Assembly (NCBI RefSeq): GCF_000813145.1
Contig: NZ_BAZF01000012.1
Span: forward strand, 1-64,000
Length of the DNA stretch: 64,000 bases
From: Geobacter sp. OR-1
Lineage (GTDB): Bacteria > Desulfobacterota > Desulfuromonadia > Geobacterales > DSM-12255
Direction: 5' to 3'
Below the pieces are notes generated by a model. It ran no database searches, was not told where the DNA came from, and saw nothing but the letters and a program-made list of their open reading frames with translations. Both the position numbers and the translations under genes were made by a program. Below, in pieces: positions 34,142-42,768 of this stretch (within the stretch, counting starts at the first letter, position 1; the number at the start of each line of letters is the position of its first letter).

Positions 34142-34605
34142 TTTCGCTGCAACTCCCTGGGCAGTTCCTGAATCCACCCCATCCGGATGACCCCCCAGAG
34201 CCCTATCAGTATCGCTTCGGCGGCATCATGACGCAACGCAGTGGGCTTTTTTGCCCCTGACCAGATTATAACATTACGAGCCAGTTCACCGGCATATTTC
34301 TTGGCAGCCAAACCGCTTTTTTGTTCCCTTGGATAAAAAAACAGCGGTCTCCAGGTTTCAGCTCCGATGCAGATCACCCGCTTCCCTCTGCGTTCTGCCT
34401 CTTTCAACCAGACATTCGCCAGATTGCCGCCACCCTCGATCACCAGTGCCGTCAGACCGTTGATCGATTCCAGGATGCGCGGGACATCCTGTTTCAGGCG
34501 TTCGGTGGAGCCGTAGTTGTGGGATCGATACCACACGAGCCTTCCTGTGCCTTCGTAGAGGGCAAGCCCGGTTCTTAACCCCATATCAACCGCCAGCAGC
34601 GCCAT
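34138..34605 (-). CDS. RNase H-fold protein, RuvC-like
   Basis: 155 residues. The first strand LLAVDMGLRTGLAL carries an Asp and the conserved Gly/Thr, a second acidic position is in ALVIEGGG, and the end of the fold has LRHDAAEAILIGLWG with His-Asp, as in RuvC/YqgF-like resolvases. Length equals a minimal RNase H fold. It starts one base before the cupin stop (TGATG). A junction-resolving or related nuclease in an SOS-type operon would be logical, but this is inference. Confidence 0.7.
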   Translation of the reverse strand: MALLAVDMGLRTGLALYEGTGRLVWYRSHNYGSTERLKQDVPRILESINGLTALVIEGGGNLANVWLKEAERRGKRVICIGAETWRPLFFYPREQKSGLAAKKYAGELARNVIIWSGAKKPTALRHDAAEAILIGLWGVIRMGWIQELPRELQRK

Positions 34606-34880
34606 CAGTCAAAGCGGTAGTGTTTGCGGACAGACTGCAATACGTTCCAGCGGCATGACATCCCGGCGGGGAATACCACCAAGTCACCGGCCTTGATGGC
34701 TACTGGTGCACCCTTGTCAGGGGTTACGATGACCTCCCCCTCCAAAAGGTAACAGGTTTCGCGGCTGTCATAGGTCCAGGGGAACTCGGAAGCTTCGCAG
34801 GTCCAGATAGGCCAAGAGAAGACTCCGAGAGAGTTCAGCCTGCCTGTATCAGGGGCGTGGTCCACTATGATTTTTGTCAT
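34605..34880 (-). CDS. Cupin-domain protein
   Basis: 91 residues from ATG 34880 (AAGGA upstream). Small cupin of the EutQ/DUF861 type: FPWTYDSRETCYLLEGEVIV, DKGAPVAIKAGDLVVFPAGMSCRWNV. Lies 38 bases after dinB. It may bind a small ligand; its metal ligands are incomplete (Glu/Cys rather than two His). Confidence 0.88.
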   Translation of the reverse strand: MTKIIVDHAPDTGRLNSLGVFSWPIWTCEASEFPWTYDSRETCYLLEGEVIVTPDKGAPVAIKAGDLVVFPAGMSCRWNVLQSVRKHYRFD

Positions 34881-34918
34881 GGCAGTTCCTTTCTGATTGG
34901 GTATACCCCAAGGTACAT

Positions 34919-36148
34919 CTATTGAACATCCACATTCCGGATCCCGCTGGGTCTCCAAGCGGGGGAAATGACGAATGATCCCTTTTCCTCATTGTCGAGA
35001 ACGCTGCCATAGGTCACTGAGAAACCGCCGTACCGGTCATTTACCTCATCCATCGCAGCCGTAGCCAGCACCTTGCGCCGCTCATCCTCGAACAGTGGGA
35101 GCTGCTGCCGCTGGTAGGAAAGGTTCGTGATTCTCACCCCCAGGAGGCGGACTGGCTGTTCTATTTCCAGCGAGTCCAGGATGCTGACGGTTTCCTTGAA
35201 TATCTCCTCACTCTGGTTTGTGTGCTCTCGTCGGGTCTGTTGTTTACCTACTGAGGTGAAGTCCGAGAAACGAACCACCAGGTGGACTGTCTTGCCGGCA
35301 ACACCATAACGCCGGGCTCTACGACCCACCATCTCAGATAGCTGCAGCAGGTACTTCAGAATGTCCTTCCTGTTGTCGATGTCCCGGTCCAGGGTCATGC
35401 TGTGGCCAACGCTCTTGACCTCCTCCTGATTCTCCGCAGGTACTACCGGGCTGTCGTCTATGCCGAGCCCCATCCGGTGCAACTGTTCGCCGATGACGCC
35501 GAACTTCCGGGTCAGGCGGTCAACGTCATAACGACCCAGTTCTCCGCAGGTCTGTATCCCCATCATCAACAGGTGCCGCTCCATCTTCTTGCCGATCCCG
35601 CACAGCTCTTTGACCGGCATCTTTTCCAAGGTGCGGGCAACATCCTCCGGTTTGATTTCCGTCAGTCCGTCAGGTTTCTTCATTTCAGATGCAAGTTTGG
35701 CGAGCAGTTTGTTGGGAGCGATGCCGATGGAGCAGGTAATCCCGAAGCGATGTTTGATGCGGGCTTTGATCTGGAAGGCGATGGTTTCTGGAGACCCAAA
35801 GATCGAGAGCGAGTGGGTCACGTCCATCCATGCTTCGTCAATGGAAAAGACCTCGACCAACGGGGTGTAGTCCCGCATCATCTTCATTATTTCTGTCGAG
35901 GTGTGGGTGTACTTGCGGTTGTCGCCGATGACGAAGATGATCTGCGGGCAGGCCTGTTTTGCCTGCCAGGTGTTCATGCCGGTCTTGACCCCGAAGGCAC
36001 GGGCTTCGTAGGAGGCGGTAGTGACGACGGTTCGGCCCCTACCGATGACGGCTATCGGCTTCCCCTGCAGCTCCGGGTTGGTCTGCTGCTCGACGGAGGC
36101 AAAAAAGGCATTTGCGTCAATGTGCATTACTATCCGATGATCAGCCAT
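34919..36148 (-). CDS. dinB: DNA polymerase IV (Y family)
   Basis: 409 residues. HIDANAFFASVEQ and SIDEAWMDVTH supply the catalytic acids, CSIGIAPNKLLAKLASEMKKPDG the fingers/palm, ELCGIGKKMERHL a HhH, and the little-finger domain follows. The C-terminus lacks an obvious clamp-binding QxxLPLF but has RQQLPLFEDERR near residue 360, a plausible clamp motif. It sits in the lexA operon and should be damage-inducible. Confidence 0.95.
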   Translation of the reverse strand: MADHRIVMHIDANAFFASVEQQTNPELQGKPIAVIGRGRTVVTTASYEARAFGVKTGMNTWQAKQACPQIIFVIGDNRKYTHTSTEIMKMMRDYTPLVEVFSIDEAWMDVTHSLSIFGSPETIAFQIKARIKHRFGITCSIGIAPNKLLAKLASEMKKPDGLTEIKPEDVARTLEKMPVKELCGIGKKMERHLLMMGIQTCGELGRYDVDRLTRKFGVIGEQLHRMGLGIDDSPVVPAENQEEVKSVGHSMTLDRDIDNRKDILKYLLQLSEMVGRRARRYGVAGKTVHLVVRFSDFTSVGKQQTRREHTNQSEEIFKETVSILDSLEIEQPVRLLGVRITNLSYQRQQLPLFEDERRKVLATAAMDEVNDRYGGFSVTYGSVLDNEEKGSFVISPAWRPSGIRNVDVQ

Positions 36149-36152
36149 CTTA

Positions 36153-36728
36153 TTACACCGTGTGACGCAGAATCCTGGTTCGGACTATCTTGATAATCGT
36201 GGGTACGCTGAACATGGCGATGAGGATGATCATCATGGTTACGTTGGGGTCTTTTATGACAGTGTTCAGCTTCAGGGTGCTGACAGCTATGACGCCGAAA
36301 TAGATCATGTCACCGGCAATGGCGATTGCCCAGCCGGCAAGGAACCCGTGTCCGGCAGCATGAGCTGTTGCACGACCGGTCATCGGATCAACGCCGAAGG
36401 AGATCATGATGAGCCCCACGGGACCGGCGCCGGTTCCGGCCATGTGATGAACGCTGCGGGCTGTTGCGGCTTTCATGGCGGCAGCGAAACGGGTCAGGAA
36501 GGAAACCTTGCTGCAGATGAAGGCCAGTATCCGCAGTACCGGCTCGAACAGGAAGGCGAGGATGATATCGGACACCAGATAGAGCAGTGCCGTGACCGGC
36601 CATGCGATCCCTTTGGTCTGGGCAAGCATGACGCCTGCCGGTATGCCGCCCCCGACCGGGATGATGAAGAGCTTCAGCACGGACAGCATGTTTGATGTTA
36701 CAGAAACTATGTCTACGTTGAATGCCAC
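36153..36728 (-). CDS. Hypothetical membrane protein
   Basis: 191 residues from GTG 36728. Four to five membrane segments (LLYLVSDIILAFLF, GLIMISFGV, GFLAGWAIAIAGDMIYFGV, MMIILIAMFSVPTIIKIV). No family recognised; topology resembles small exporters. Four bases before dinB and three after the MFS gene, so co-transcribed. Confidence 0.8.
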   Translation of the reverse strand: MAFNVDIVSVTSNMLSVLKLFIIPVGGGIPAGVMLAQTKGIAWPVTALLYLVSDIILAFLFEPVLRILAFICSKVSFLTRFAAAMKAATARSVHHMAGTGAGPVGLIMISFGVDPMTGRATAHAAGHGFLAGWAIAIAGDMIYFGVIAVSTLKLNTVIKDPNVTMMIILIAMFSVPTIIKIVRTRILRHTV

Positions 36729-36731
36729 TTG

Positions 36732-37892
36732 CTACATACTCCTTGCTCTTCCTCGCCCGATAATCAGCACTCCTGATACGGCAGCAACTCCGGCCAACAC
36801 CAGGTTAATGATCAGAAAGGCGTGCTGCCTACCTGAATGTTCCAGTACACCCCAGAGCGTACCGGCAACGATGCTTCCCATCGCCTGACCTGATACGCGG
36901 GCTATGGAGAGCAAACCGGAGGCGACGGTCGTAGTCCCTTCCGGGGCATTGGAGAGAACAGCTGCATTATTGGCCGCCTGGAAGAGCGCCCGGCCAAGTC
37001 CGATACCGAGTAACCCGAGAACTACAGAACCGGTGACCCCCTGCCCGATGGAGGCGAACATCAGGGTGACGCTCCCGAACCAGCTGATGCGGTCATAACC
37101 GACCTTGTCGGACAACTTACCACAGAACGGCCCAGCCATCATCAGGATTAGAGGTGGGACAAGCATCATCAAGCCGACTCTGGCAGGTGAGAGCCCCCCG
37201 GATTCAAGATAGAACGGCCACAATAGATTGATCCCGAATGACTGAACAAAGAAGCAGACCGTGGATAGCAGTGCAAGGATAAACCTTGGTGCGCGGATGG
37301 CGCGACGCAGACCCTCTATCAGACCGACACCGTGGAGGTCGGTCAGTCTGCCGGAAAGGATCAGTGCCAGCATTCCGAACGGGAGGTTGATGTAGAATAT
37401 GGATTGCCAGCCGAACCACTCAACCAGGAATCCCCCCAAAGGCGGTCCCATCAGGGTACCAGCAGCAACCGAGCCAGAGATCATGCCCAAGGCCCAGCCG
37501 CGATTCTCTTTGAATGTTGCTGCTGTCATGCCTGGAACCAGGCCGACAATTCCGGCACCGACAATCCCCTGTACAAACCGGAGCAATAGGAGTGTATGGA
37601 GGTTCGGAGAGAATACCAGGATCTGGGAGATAATGGCGAAAGCGGCCAGGGAGAAGCGGTACACTTTCACCGTCCCGATCCTGCCGGCAATGCCAGAGAC
37701 TGGCAGAAAGGCTATGGCTGCTCCGATCAGGTAGAGTGACGAGGCTCCCTGAACGGCAGCGGCATCGGTTCCGAAGTGGGCGGCCAGTGATGGGAGCGCC
37801 AGATTGAGTGCGCTGGAATCTACAGTGGACAGGATGACCCCAATCAAAAGAGCAGCCAATCTGAGATCGAATTGCGGTTTATCGGTAGCCAT
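36732..37892 (-). CDS. MFS drug-efflux-like transporter
   Basis: 386 residues, 12 helices. ALNLALPSLAAHFGTDAAAVQ and GRIGTVKVYRFS near the N-terminus and GALVGP-like GTLMGPPLGG match motif C of the drug/proton antiporters. In the lexA operon it may export damaging compounds; substrate unknown. Confidence 0.92.
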   Translation of the reverse strand: MATDKPQFDLRLAALLIGVILSTVDSSALNLALPSLAAHFGTDAAAVQGASSLYLIGAAIAFLPVSGIAGRIGTVKVYRFSLAAFAIISQILVFSPNLHTLLLLRFVQGIVGAGIVGLVPGMTAATFKENRGWALGMISGSVAAGTLMGPPLGGFLVEWFGWQSIFYINLPFGMLALILSGRLTDLHGVGLIEGLRRAIRAPRFILALLSTVCFFVQSFGINLLWPFYLESGGLSPARVGLMMLVPPLILMMAGPFCGKLSDKVGYDRISWFGSVTLMFASIGQGVTGSVVLGLLGIGLGRALFQAANNAAVLSNAPEGTTTVASGLLSIARVSGQAMGSIVAGTLWGVLEHSGRQHAFLIINLVLAGVAAVSGVLIIGRGRARSM

Positions 37893-37894
37893 AT

Positions 37895-38134
37895 CTAGGT
37901 CTCAAGCCCCTCAAGGCTCCAAGTCTGTTCGGAAGTGTCATAGGTCAACTCATACAAACCACCTTCGTCACGCACAGCGAAATGCAAACGCTTCGAATTA
38001 CCCTTCACATCCGTCCATGTGTAGGTGGTCTCAAGGACGCCGTGCTTGCGGTTCTTCCAGTCGAACCAGACCGGCTTGATGGTGCGACCGGGTCCGAAGA
38101 CCACGGCGACGCGTATGGGTTCCTTGACCCTCAC
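37895..38134 (-). CDS. Hypothetical protein downstream of lexA
   Basis: 79 residues from GTG 38134, four bases from the lexA stop. Beta-rich (VAVVFGPGRTIKPVWFDWKNRKHGV... YTWTDVKGNSKRLHF... YELTYDTSEQTW). Short proteins of this kind occur beside lexA or imuA/dnaE2 operons. Function unknown. Confidence 0.7.
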   Translation of the reverse strand: MRVKEPIRVAVVFGPGRTIKPVWFDWKNRKHGVLETTYTWTDVKGNSKRLHFAVRDEGGLYELTYDTSEQTWSLEGLET

Positions 38135-38137
38135 GGC

Positions 38138-38740
38138 TTACCCAAGGTCGCGGTAAACACCGACGACCTTGCCGATGATGGTTACATCACTGGAGCCATC
38201 CTGCACTATGATCGCCTGCATGTTCGGATTTTCCGGTTGAAGACGGATACTACCCATCTCCCGGTAGAAACGCTTCAGCGTGGCCTCGCCGTCCACCATG
38301 GCCACGACGATGTCACGGTTTTCGGCGCTCGGCTGGGGTCGCACCAGCGCCAGGTCACCGTCGCTGATGCAAGCATTGATCATGGAATCACCGCTGACTT
38401 TAAGGAAGAATTTGCCGCCGTGGAGCCGCATCCGGTCGAGGGCCATGTAGCCGGTAATATCCTCGACCGGCGGTGTGAGTGCCCCGGCCTTGACGGTGCC
38501 GACAATTGGGAGGGATGCTGACTCGCTAGCAGGGGATGTAAGGGCGATGCTGCGAGAACCGGCATCCCGCTTCAGGTAACCCTTCTTTTCGAGGGCATCG
38601 AGATGACGCATGGCAGACAGGGTGCCGGACACACCGATATGGGCGCATATCTCCCGAAGGGTTGGAGGATAGCCGTTGTTGTCGATGTATGACTGGATGA
38701 AGTCCAGAACCTGCTGCTGTCGTGCTGTGGGTTGGGACAT
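38138..38740 (-). CDS. lexA: LexA repressor
   Basis: 200 residues. N-terminal winged helix TLREICAHIGVSGTLSAMRHLDALEKKGYLKRD; cleavage site Ala85-Gly86 in VKAGAL; catalytic Ser119 in GDSM and Lys156 in ATLKRF. All parts needed for RecA-stimulated self-cleavage are present. It is the first gene of a long run that includes dinB. Confidence 0.96.
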   Translation of the reverse strand: MSQPTARQQQVLDFIQSYIDNNGYPPTLREICAHIGVSGTLSAMRHLDALEKKGYLKRDAGSRSIALTSPASESASLPIVGTVKAGALTPPVEDITGYMALDRMRLHGGKFFLKVSGDSMINACISDGDLALVRPQPSAENRDIVVAMVDGEATLKRFYREMGSIRLQPENPNMQAIIVQDGSSDVTIIGKVVGVYRDLG

Positions 38741-38771
38741 GCTGACCTCGCATAGTTGTCACAATTTATAC

Positions 38772-38815
38772 GTTATCATGTGATAACTATATAGGGTCCG
38801 ACATCTAAATGTCAA
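38772..38815 (-). promoter_or_regulatory. lexA promoter with palindromic operator
   Basis: On the minus strand TTGACA (38815-38810), 16 bases, then TATATA (38793-38788). Directly after the -10 lies the perfect palindrome GTTATCATGTGATAAC (38772-38787), 32 bases before the lexA ATG, where a repressor would block transcription. Binding by LexA is inferred. Confidence 0.8.
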
Positions 38816-39029
38816 CTCTCCTCTTGTGTATCCATGTCCACATCTAGCCACAATCAAAGTGTGGTCGAGAAAAGACTTGGACCTGAAGAGAAGATGCCAA
38901 TAGCTACTGACAATAAAAAATTTGGAAAGCTGGTAATATTCACTTGACCCGTCTACAGGTTCACGCTTTAGCCTTGAAATCGTCACGGCCATGACAGAAC
39001 ATTCAATTGATGCTGAAAGGAGCACGACA

Positions 39030-39215
39030 ATGAAGAATCATGTAACAGTGGAGGAATGGGTCAAGCGGTTTCGCGACATCGGACTGAACGATGACGCAAT
39101 GCAGAAATGGCACCGGCTGTTCGAGCAGGAAAACCCGAATGGTCACCAGAGCTTTCTGGAGTGGCTGGGGCTACCGGAAGAGAAGGTAACAGCCATCCGC
39201 GCAAAGTACGCTTAA
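39030..39215 (+). CDS. Stand-alone copy of the MerR-methyltransferase linker domain
   Basis: 61 residues from ATG 39030 (AAAGGAG upstream). VEEWVKRFRDIGLNDDAMQKWHRLFEQENPNGHQSFLEWLGLPEEKVTAIR aligns along its length with residues about 118-170 of the next gene's product. All-helical. It lies 54 bases before that gene on the same strand. Confidence 0.8.
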   Translation: MKNHVTVEEWVKRFRDIGLNDDAMQKWHRLFEQENPNGHQSFLEWLGLPEEKVTAIRAKYA

Positions 39216-39269
39216 ATCGAATCGGCCCTCGGAAGGCACCGGGGGCTGCACTTCTTTAACGAGGTCATC

Positions 39270-40556
39270 ATGTACCGAATAACTGAACTGGCCAATCAGT
39301 TCGGGCTGTCAAGAAGCACCTTGCTTTATTACGACCGGATAGGGCTGCTCAAGCCATCGGGGCGCAGTGAATCAAATTATCGCTGCTATTCACCGTCAGA
39401 AAAGGAACGTCTGGAATCTATCTGTTCCATGCGCCAGGCTGGTGTGGATATAGAGGGGATACGATCAATCCTTCAGACAGCAGGTGATGACACGACAGAG
39501 GTGTTGAAACGCCGGTTGGCTGAGATCGGCAATGAAATCTCGGCACTGATGACCAAGCAGCGACTGATTGCCGGGATGCTGAAGTTGCAAGGCGAAGGCG
39601 GCCCCAGGAATACCGTCGATAAGGATATGTTCGTTTCCATGCTCAGGGCTGCCGGGATGGATGACAATGCCATGCGGAAACTGCATGCCGAATTTGAACG
39701 AAAGGAACCGGCGGCACATCATGCTTTCCTGTTGTCCCTGGGAATATCGGAGAAGGAAGCCCTGCACATTCGCAAATGGTCAGCCGATCTGGGGAGAAAC
39801 CAGATAATGGATTATTTTTACGAGATATATGAAGCAATGCCAAGGCAGGGGCCAGGGTCGGATAAGGCTACGCTCAAGGCATTGTCGATGTTACCCTCAT
39901 TTCCACCTGATACATCAGTGTTGGACCTTGGATGCGGCACCGGTAGTCAGACAGTGGCCCTTGCCGGGCAACTTGACTGCAGGATTACGGCTGTCGATAA
40001 TCATTGGCCGTTCCTTAACAAGCTACAGGAAACTACAAAACAGAAAGGTCTGACAGACAAGATTGAAGTAAAAGAAGCATCCATGCTGGAATTACCGTTT
40101 GCACCTGAGAGTTTCGACCTTATCTGGTCCGAAGGTGCTCTCTACATCATGGGGATGGAGAAAGCCCTGCAATCACTTCGACCACTCCTGCGCCCTTGTG
40201 GTTATCTGGTATACACCGAGTTGACCTGGTTCACCGAAAATCCCCCGGAAGAAGCCGCTGAATTCTGGAAACAGGGGTACCCGGCGATGCTGAATGTTGA
40301 AGGTAATCTTGAACTCGCAAGGGGGAATGGCTTTAATGTCATTGGACATTTCCCACTCCCTGTGGAAGCATGGGCAGAAGAATACTATCTGCCATTAAAA
40401 CACACTCTGGCGCAATTCATTAAGCGGCGTCCGGATGACTCAACGGCATCAGAGGTAGTAGATCAGATAAATGCTGAAATCGACCTGTTCGTGAAGTTCC
40501 AGGATTCATACGGCTATTGCTTCTATATGCTCCAGAAGAAAGAGACAGCGCATTAA
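39270..40556 (+). CDS. MerR-family regulator fused to SAM methyltransferase
   Basis: 428 residues. MerR winged helix at 1-70 (YRITELANQFGLSRSTLLYYDRIGLLKPSG), coiled coil to about 110, the helical module shared with the 61-residue protein at about 118-170, then a class I methyltransferase: LDLGCGTGSQT (motif I) near 213 and the DLIWSEGALYIMG motif. MerR-methyltransferase fusions are known but rare. The activity may be controlled by, or report on, the methyltransferase substrate. Substrate unknown. Confidence 0.93.
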   Translation: MYRITELANQFGLSRSTLLYYDRIGLLKPSGRSESNYRCYSPSEKERLESICSMRQAGVDIEGIRSILQTAGDDTTEVLKRRLAEIGNEISALMTKQRLIAGMLKLQGEGGPRNTVDKDMFVSMLRAAGMDDNAMRKLHAEFERKEPAAHHAFLLSLGISEKEALHIRKWSADLGRNQIMDYFYEIYEAMPRQGPGSDKATLKALSMLPSFPPDTSVLDLGCGTGSQTVALAGQLDCRITAVDNHWPFLNKLQETTKQKGLTDKIEVKEASMLELPFAPESFDLIWSEGALYIMGMEKALQSLRPLLRPCGYLVYTELTWFTENPPEEAAEFWKQGYPAMLNVEGNLELARGNGFNVIGHFPLPVEAWAEEYYLPLKHTLAQFIKRRPDDSTASEVVDQINAEIDLFVKFQDSYGYCFYMLQKKETAH

Positions 40557-40604
40557 AACAGTGACAGCTTGAGGACAAATTCCATCAACAATGGAGATAC
40601 CGTC

Positions 40605-41378
40605 ATGACGCAACACCTTGCAGATGCTCATCAATCCCGTATCATCGACCAGTTCTCCCGCCAGGCCATACCATTCACGCAGATTCCCGGCCATTATGAT
40701 GCCATGCAGGTGCTGATAGAAATGTCCAGAGTTACTAAGGAAGACCTTGTGCTTGACGTTGCATGCGGGCCTGGAATGGTCGCCTGCGAGTTTGCCAGGC
40801 ATGCTCATCATGTGACCGGCATCGACATAACACCTGCCATGATAGAGCAGGCAGAAAAACGGCAACAAGAACAGAATCTTGAGAATGTTTCCTGGCAGAT
40901 CGGCACTGCGACTCCGCTCCCTTTTGCTGACGGTTCGTTTTCCCTGGTGCTGACCCGCTACAGTTACCATCACCTGCTGGCGCCAACAGAGGCATTGGCG
41001 GAAATGATTCGAGTGTGCAGACCCGGCGGAAGGGTTCTGGTGGCAGATGTCGCAATCGAATCGAGCAAATCGGCAACCTATGACCGGCTGGAAATACTCC
41101 GTGATCCCTCACATACTCATGCCCTCACCAGAGAGGAGTTCTCTGCGCTTTTCCTGAACTCAGGGCTGCAGGAGTGCCGCCAAAGTGGCTATGGAGTTGA
41201 CATTGAACTGGAGGCACAACTGAAGGCTTCTTTTCCCAAACCAGGGGATGAGGAGATAATTCGGAAGATGGTTACGGAAGACGTTGGCGTTGACAGTATC
41301 GGCATCAATGCACGAGTGGGTGATCACAGAATCGTTTACACTGTACCTATCGCAGTCTATGTCGGCACAAAGTCCTGA
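40605..41378 (+). CDS. SAM-dependent methyltransferase
   Basis: 257 residues from ATG 40605 (GGAG nine bases upstream). Motif I LVLDVACGPGMVACEFA, acidic loop GIDITPAMIEQA, and motif IV-V LPFADGSFSLVLTRYSYHHL, the UbiE/Coq5-like pattern. Next to the MerR fusion; the two may act on related substrates. Confidence 0.92.
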   Translation: MTQHLADAHQSRIIDQFSRQAIPFTQIPGHYDAMQVLIEMSRVTKEDLVLDVACGPGMVACEFARHAHHVTGIDITPAMIEQAEKRQQEQNLENVSWQIGTATPLPFADGSFSLVLTRYSYHHLLAPTEALAEMIRVCRPGGRVLVADVAIESSKSATYDRLEILRDPSHTHALTREEFSALFLNSGLQECRQSGYGVDIELEAQLKASFPKPGDEEIIRKMVTEDVGVDSIGINARVGDHRIVYTVPIAVYVGTKS

Positions 41379-41450
41379 GAGGTTCGGTAATGTATCTCAA
41401 ATAGGCCGTAGGCAATAGGCTCTCTGCTTATAAACTGACAAAAAAACGAA

Positions 41451-41600
41451 TTGGCAGAAAATTGTCAAAAACAGGCTGTTATAATGCGTTTTTGGCAGAA
41501 AGTGACAAATTGCTGCCAAAATCTGTCAATTTGGGCGCGCAGCAGCCGTCTTTTGGCAGAAAGTGGCAAGGTCTGACAATGAATTGTCAGATTTGACCTC
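41451..41600. repeat. Cluster of TTGNCA dyad repeats
   Basis: Three direct copies TTGGCAGAAAATTGTCAA (41451), TTGGCAGAAAGTGACAA (41492) and TTGGCAGAAAGTGGCAA (41553), each also a TTGNCA/TGNCAA dyad. Other dyads lie among them, notably TCTGACAATGAATTGTCAGA (41572-41591) and TTGCTGCCAAAATCTGTCAA. A TATAAT occurs at 41480-41485. Confidence 0.75.
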
Positions 41601-41658
41601 TTACTCGGCTGTTTTTGACATTTTATTGCCAGTTCCTGTCATTTTTGAATTTTCACCT

Positions 41659-41912
41659 GAGGACGGACAATATTTTTTTCGGGGAAAAACGCCGAGGTAA
41701 TTATCGTATTTTTGATGCTGATATGAATTAGCGAGTTCTAATAAAAGTGATATTTTTCTTTGGAATTTTTCCTCCGATTTTCCAGTCAAATCGGAAAAAT
41801 GGTACCATATAATAAAGGAGGTTATTGTTGGGAAATTTTTCAGGCAAAATCAGCAAAAATCGAAAAACAAAAATGAGAGCATTTTTGACTTGATATTGAC
41901 GTAATGTGGTCC
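41659..41912. repeat. AT-rich direct repeat, copy A
   Basis: About 254 bp, highly similar to 42394-42644. Contains hairpins at 41765-41800 (TCCGATTT/AAATCGGA core with flanking A/T arms) and 41868-41887 (CAAAAATG agag CATTTTTG). Ends GACGTAATGTGGTCC. Confidence 0.85.
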
Positions 41913-41914
41913 CT

Positions 41915-42321
41915 CCGCTGCAAGCAGATAAGGAAGTTCAAGGCAACCACCGACTCGAATCACAAGATGCCTGTTGCTCCCAATATCCTGAATTAAAAGT
42001 TTGCAGTGTCGAAGCTGAACCAGGTTGACATCACCTATATACCAACTGATGATGGCTGACTGTATCTGGCGGGTATCAAAGACCTATGCACGAAGGAAAT
42101 CGTCGGCTACGCCCTGAATTAGCAGATGACCCATAATTTGGTAGGCAGGGCACTGTTTCGGGCTGTGGCAACAAAGAAAGCGGCCAAGGGCTGATTCATC
42201 ATTCAGACCATGGCAGCCAGTACTGCTCCAGGAAATACCAGAAGCTCATCAAGCAGTTCGGGATAGTGCCGTCAATGAGCAGAAAGGGTGTTACGATAAA
42301 GCACCGATGGAGAGATTTTGA
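41915..42321 (+). pseudogene. IS3-family transposase OrfB relic
   Basis: Reading frames give fragments of an IS3-family DDE transposase: KFKATTDSNHKMPVAPNIL, KLNQVDITYIPTDDG, LYLAGIKDLCTKEIVGYAL, then after a frameshift the HSDxGSQYCS and SMSRKG-CYDKAPMERF regions. Several stops and at least one frameshift; N-terminus and inverted repeats are missing. It lies between the two AT-rich repeats. Confidence 0.85.
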
Positions 42322-42393
42322 AAATTATTTTTTGTGATCGCCCAAGAAAACTTGAAAATCATATGATTCAAGAGCTGTAATTTGCAAAAAATT

Positions 42394-42644
42394 GAGGACG
42401 GGCAATAACTTTTTCGGGGAAAACGACGAGGTAATTATCGTATTTTTGATGCTGGTTTAATTAGCGTATTCTAATAAAAGTGATATTTTTCTTTGGAATT
42501 TTTCCTCCGATTTTCCAGTCAAATCGGAAAAATGGGACCTTATAATAAAAGGTGTTGTTGTTGGGAAATTTTTTAGGCAAATCGGAAAAAATCGAAAAAC
42601 AAAAATGAGCGCATTTTTGACGTGATGTTGACGTAATGTGGTCC
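42394..42644. repeat. AT-rich direct repeat, copy B
   Basis: About 251 bp, second copy of 41659-41912. The main hairpin is kept at 42498-42533, while a few positions and small indels differ. Ends GACGTAATGTGGTCC like copy A. Confidence 0.85.
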
Positions 42645-42768
42645 ATCGGGTTTAGGGAAAACTTAACTGTCAACAGCTCAACGGTGATGGTCAGGTGAAT
42701 GAAAGTTGAAGTGGATACAAACTCAATCTTAGATCGACTTTGAAATTGTACTCTGTCGGAGGAATTGT

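Noticed and set aside
35402-36193. 263-codon plus-strand frame over dinB
   Set aside because: It is the antisense of a clearly coding polymerase gene, lacks a ribosome-binding site, and matches no family.
41451-41600. Possible CRISPR array in the TTGGCAGAAA repeats
   Set aside because: Repeat spacing is uneven (41 and 61 bp), repeats are only 17-18 bp and partly inverted, and no cas gene is near.
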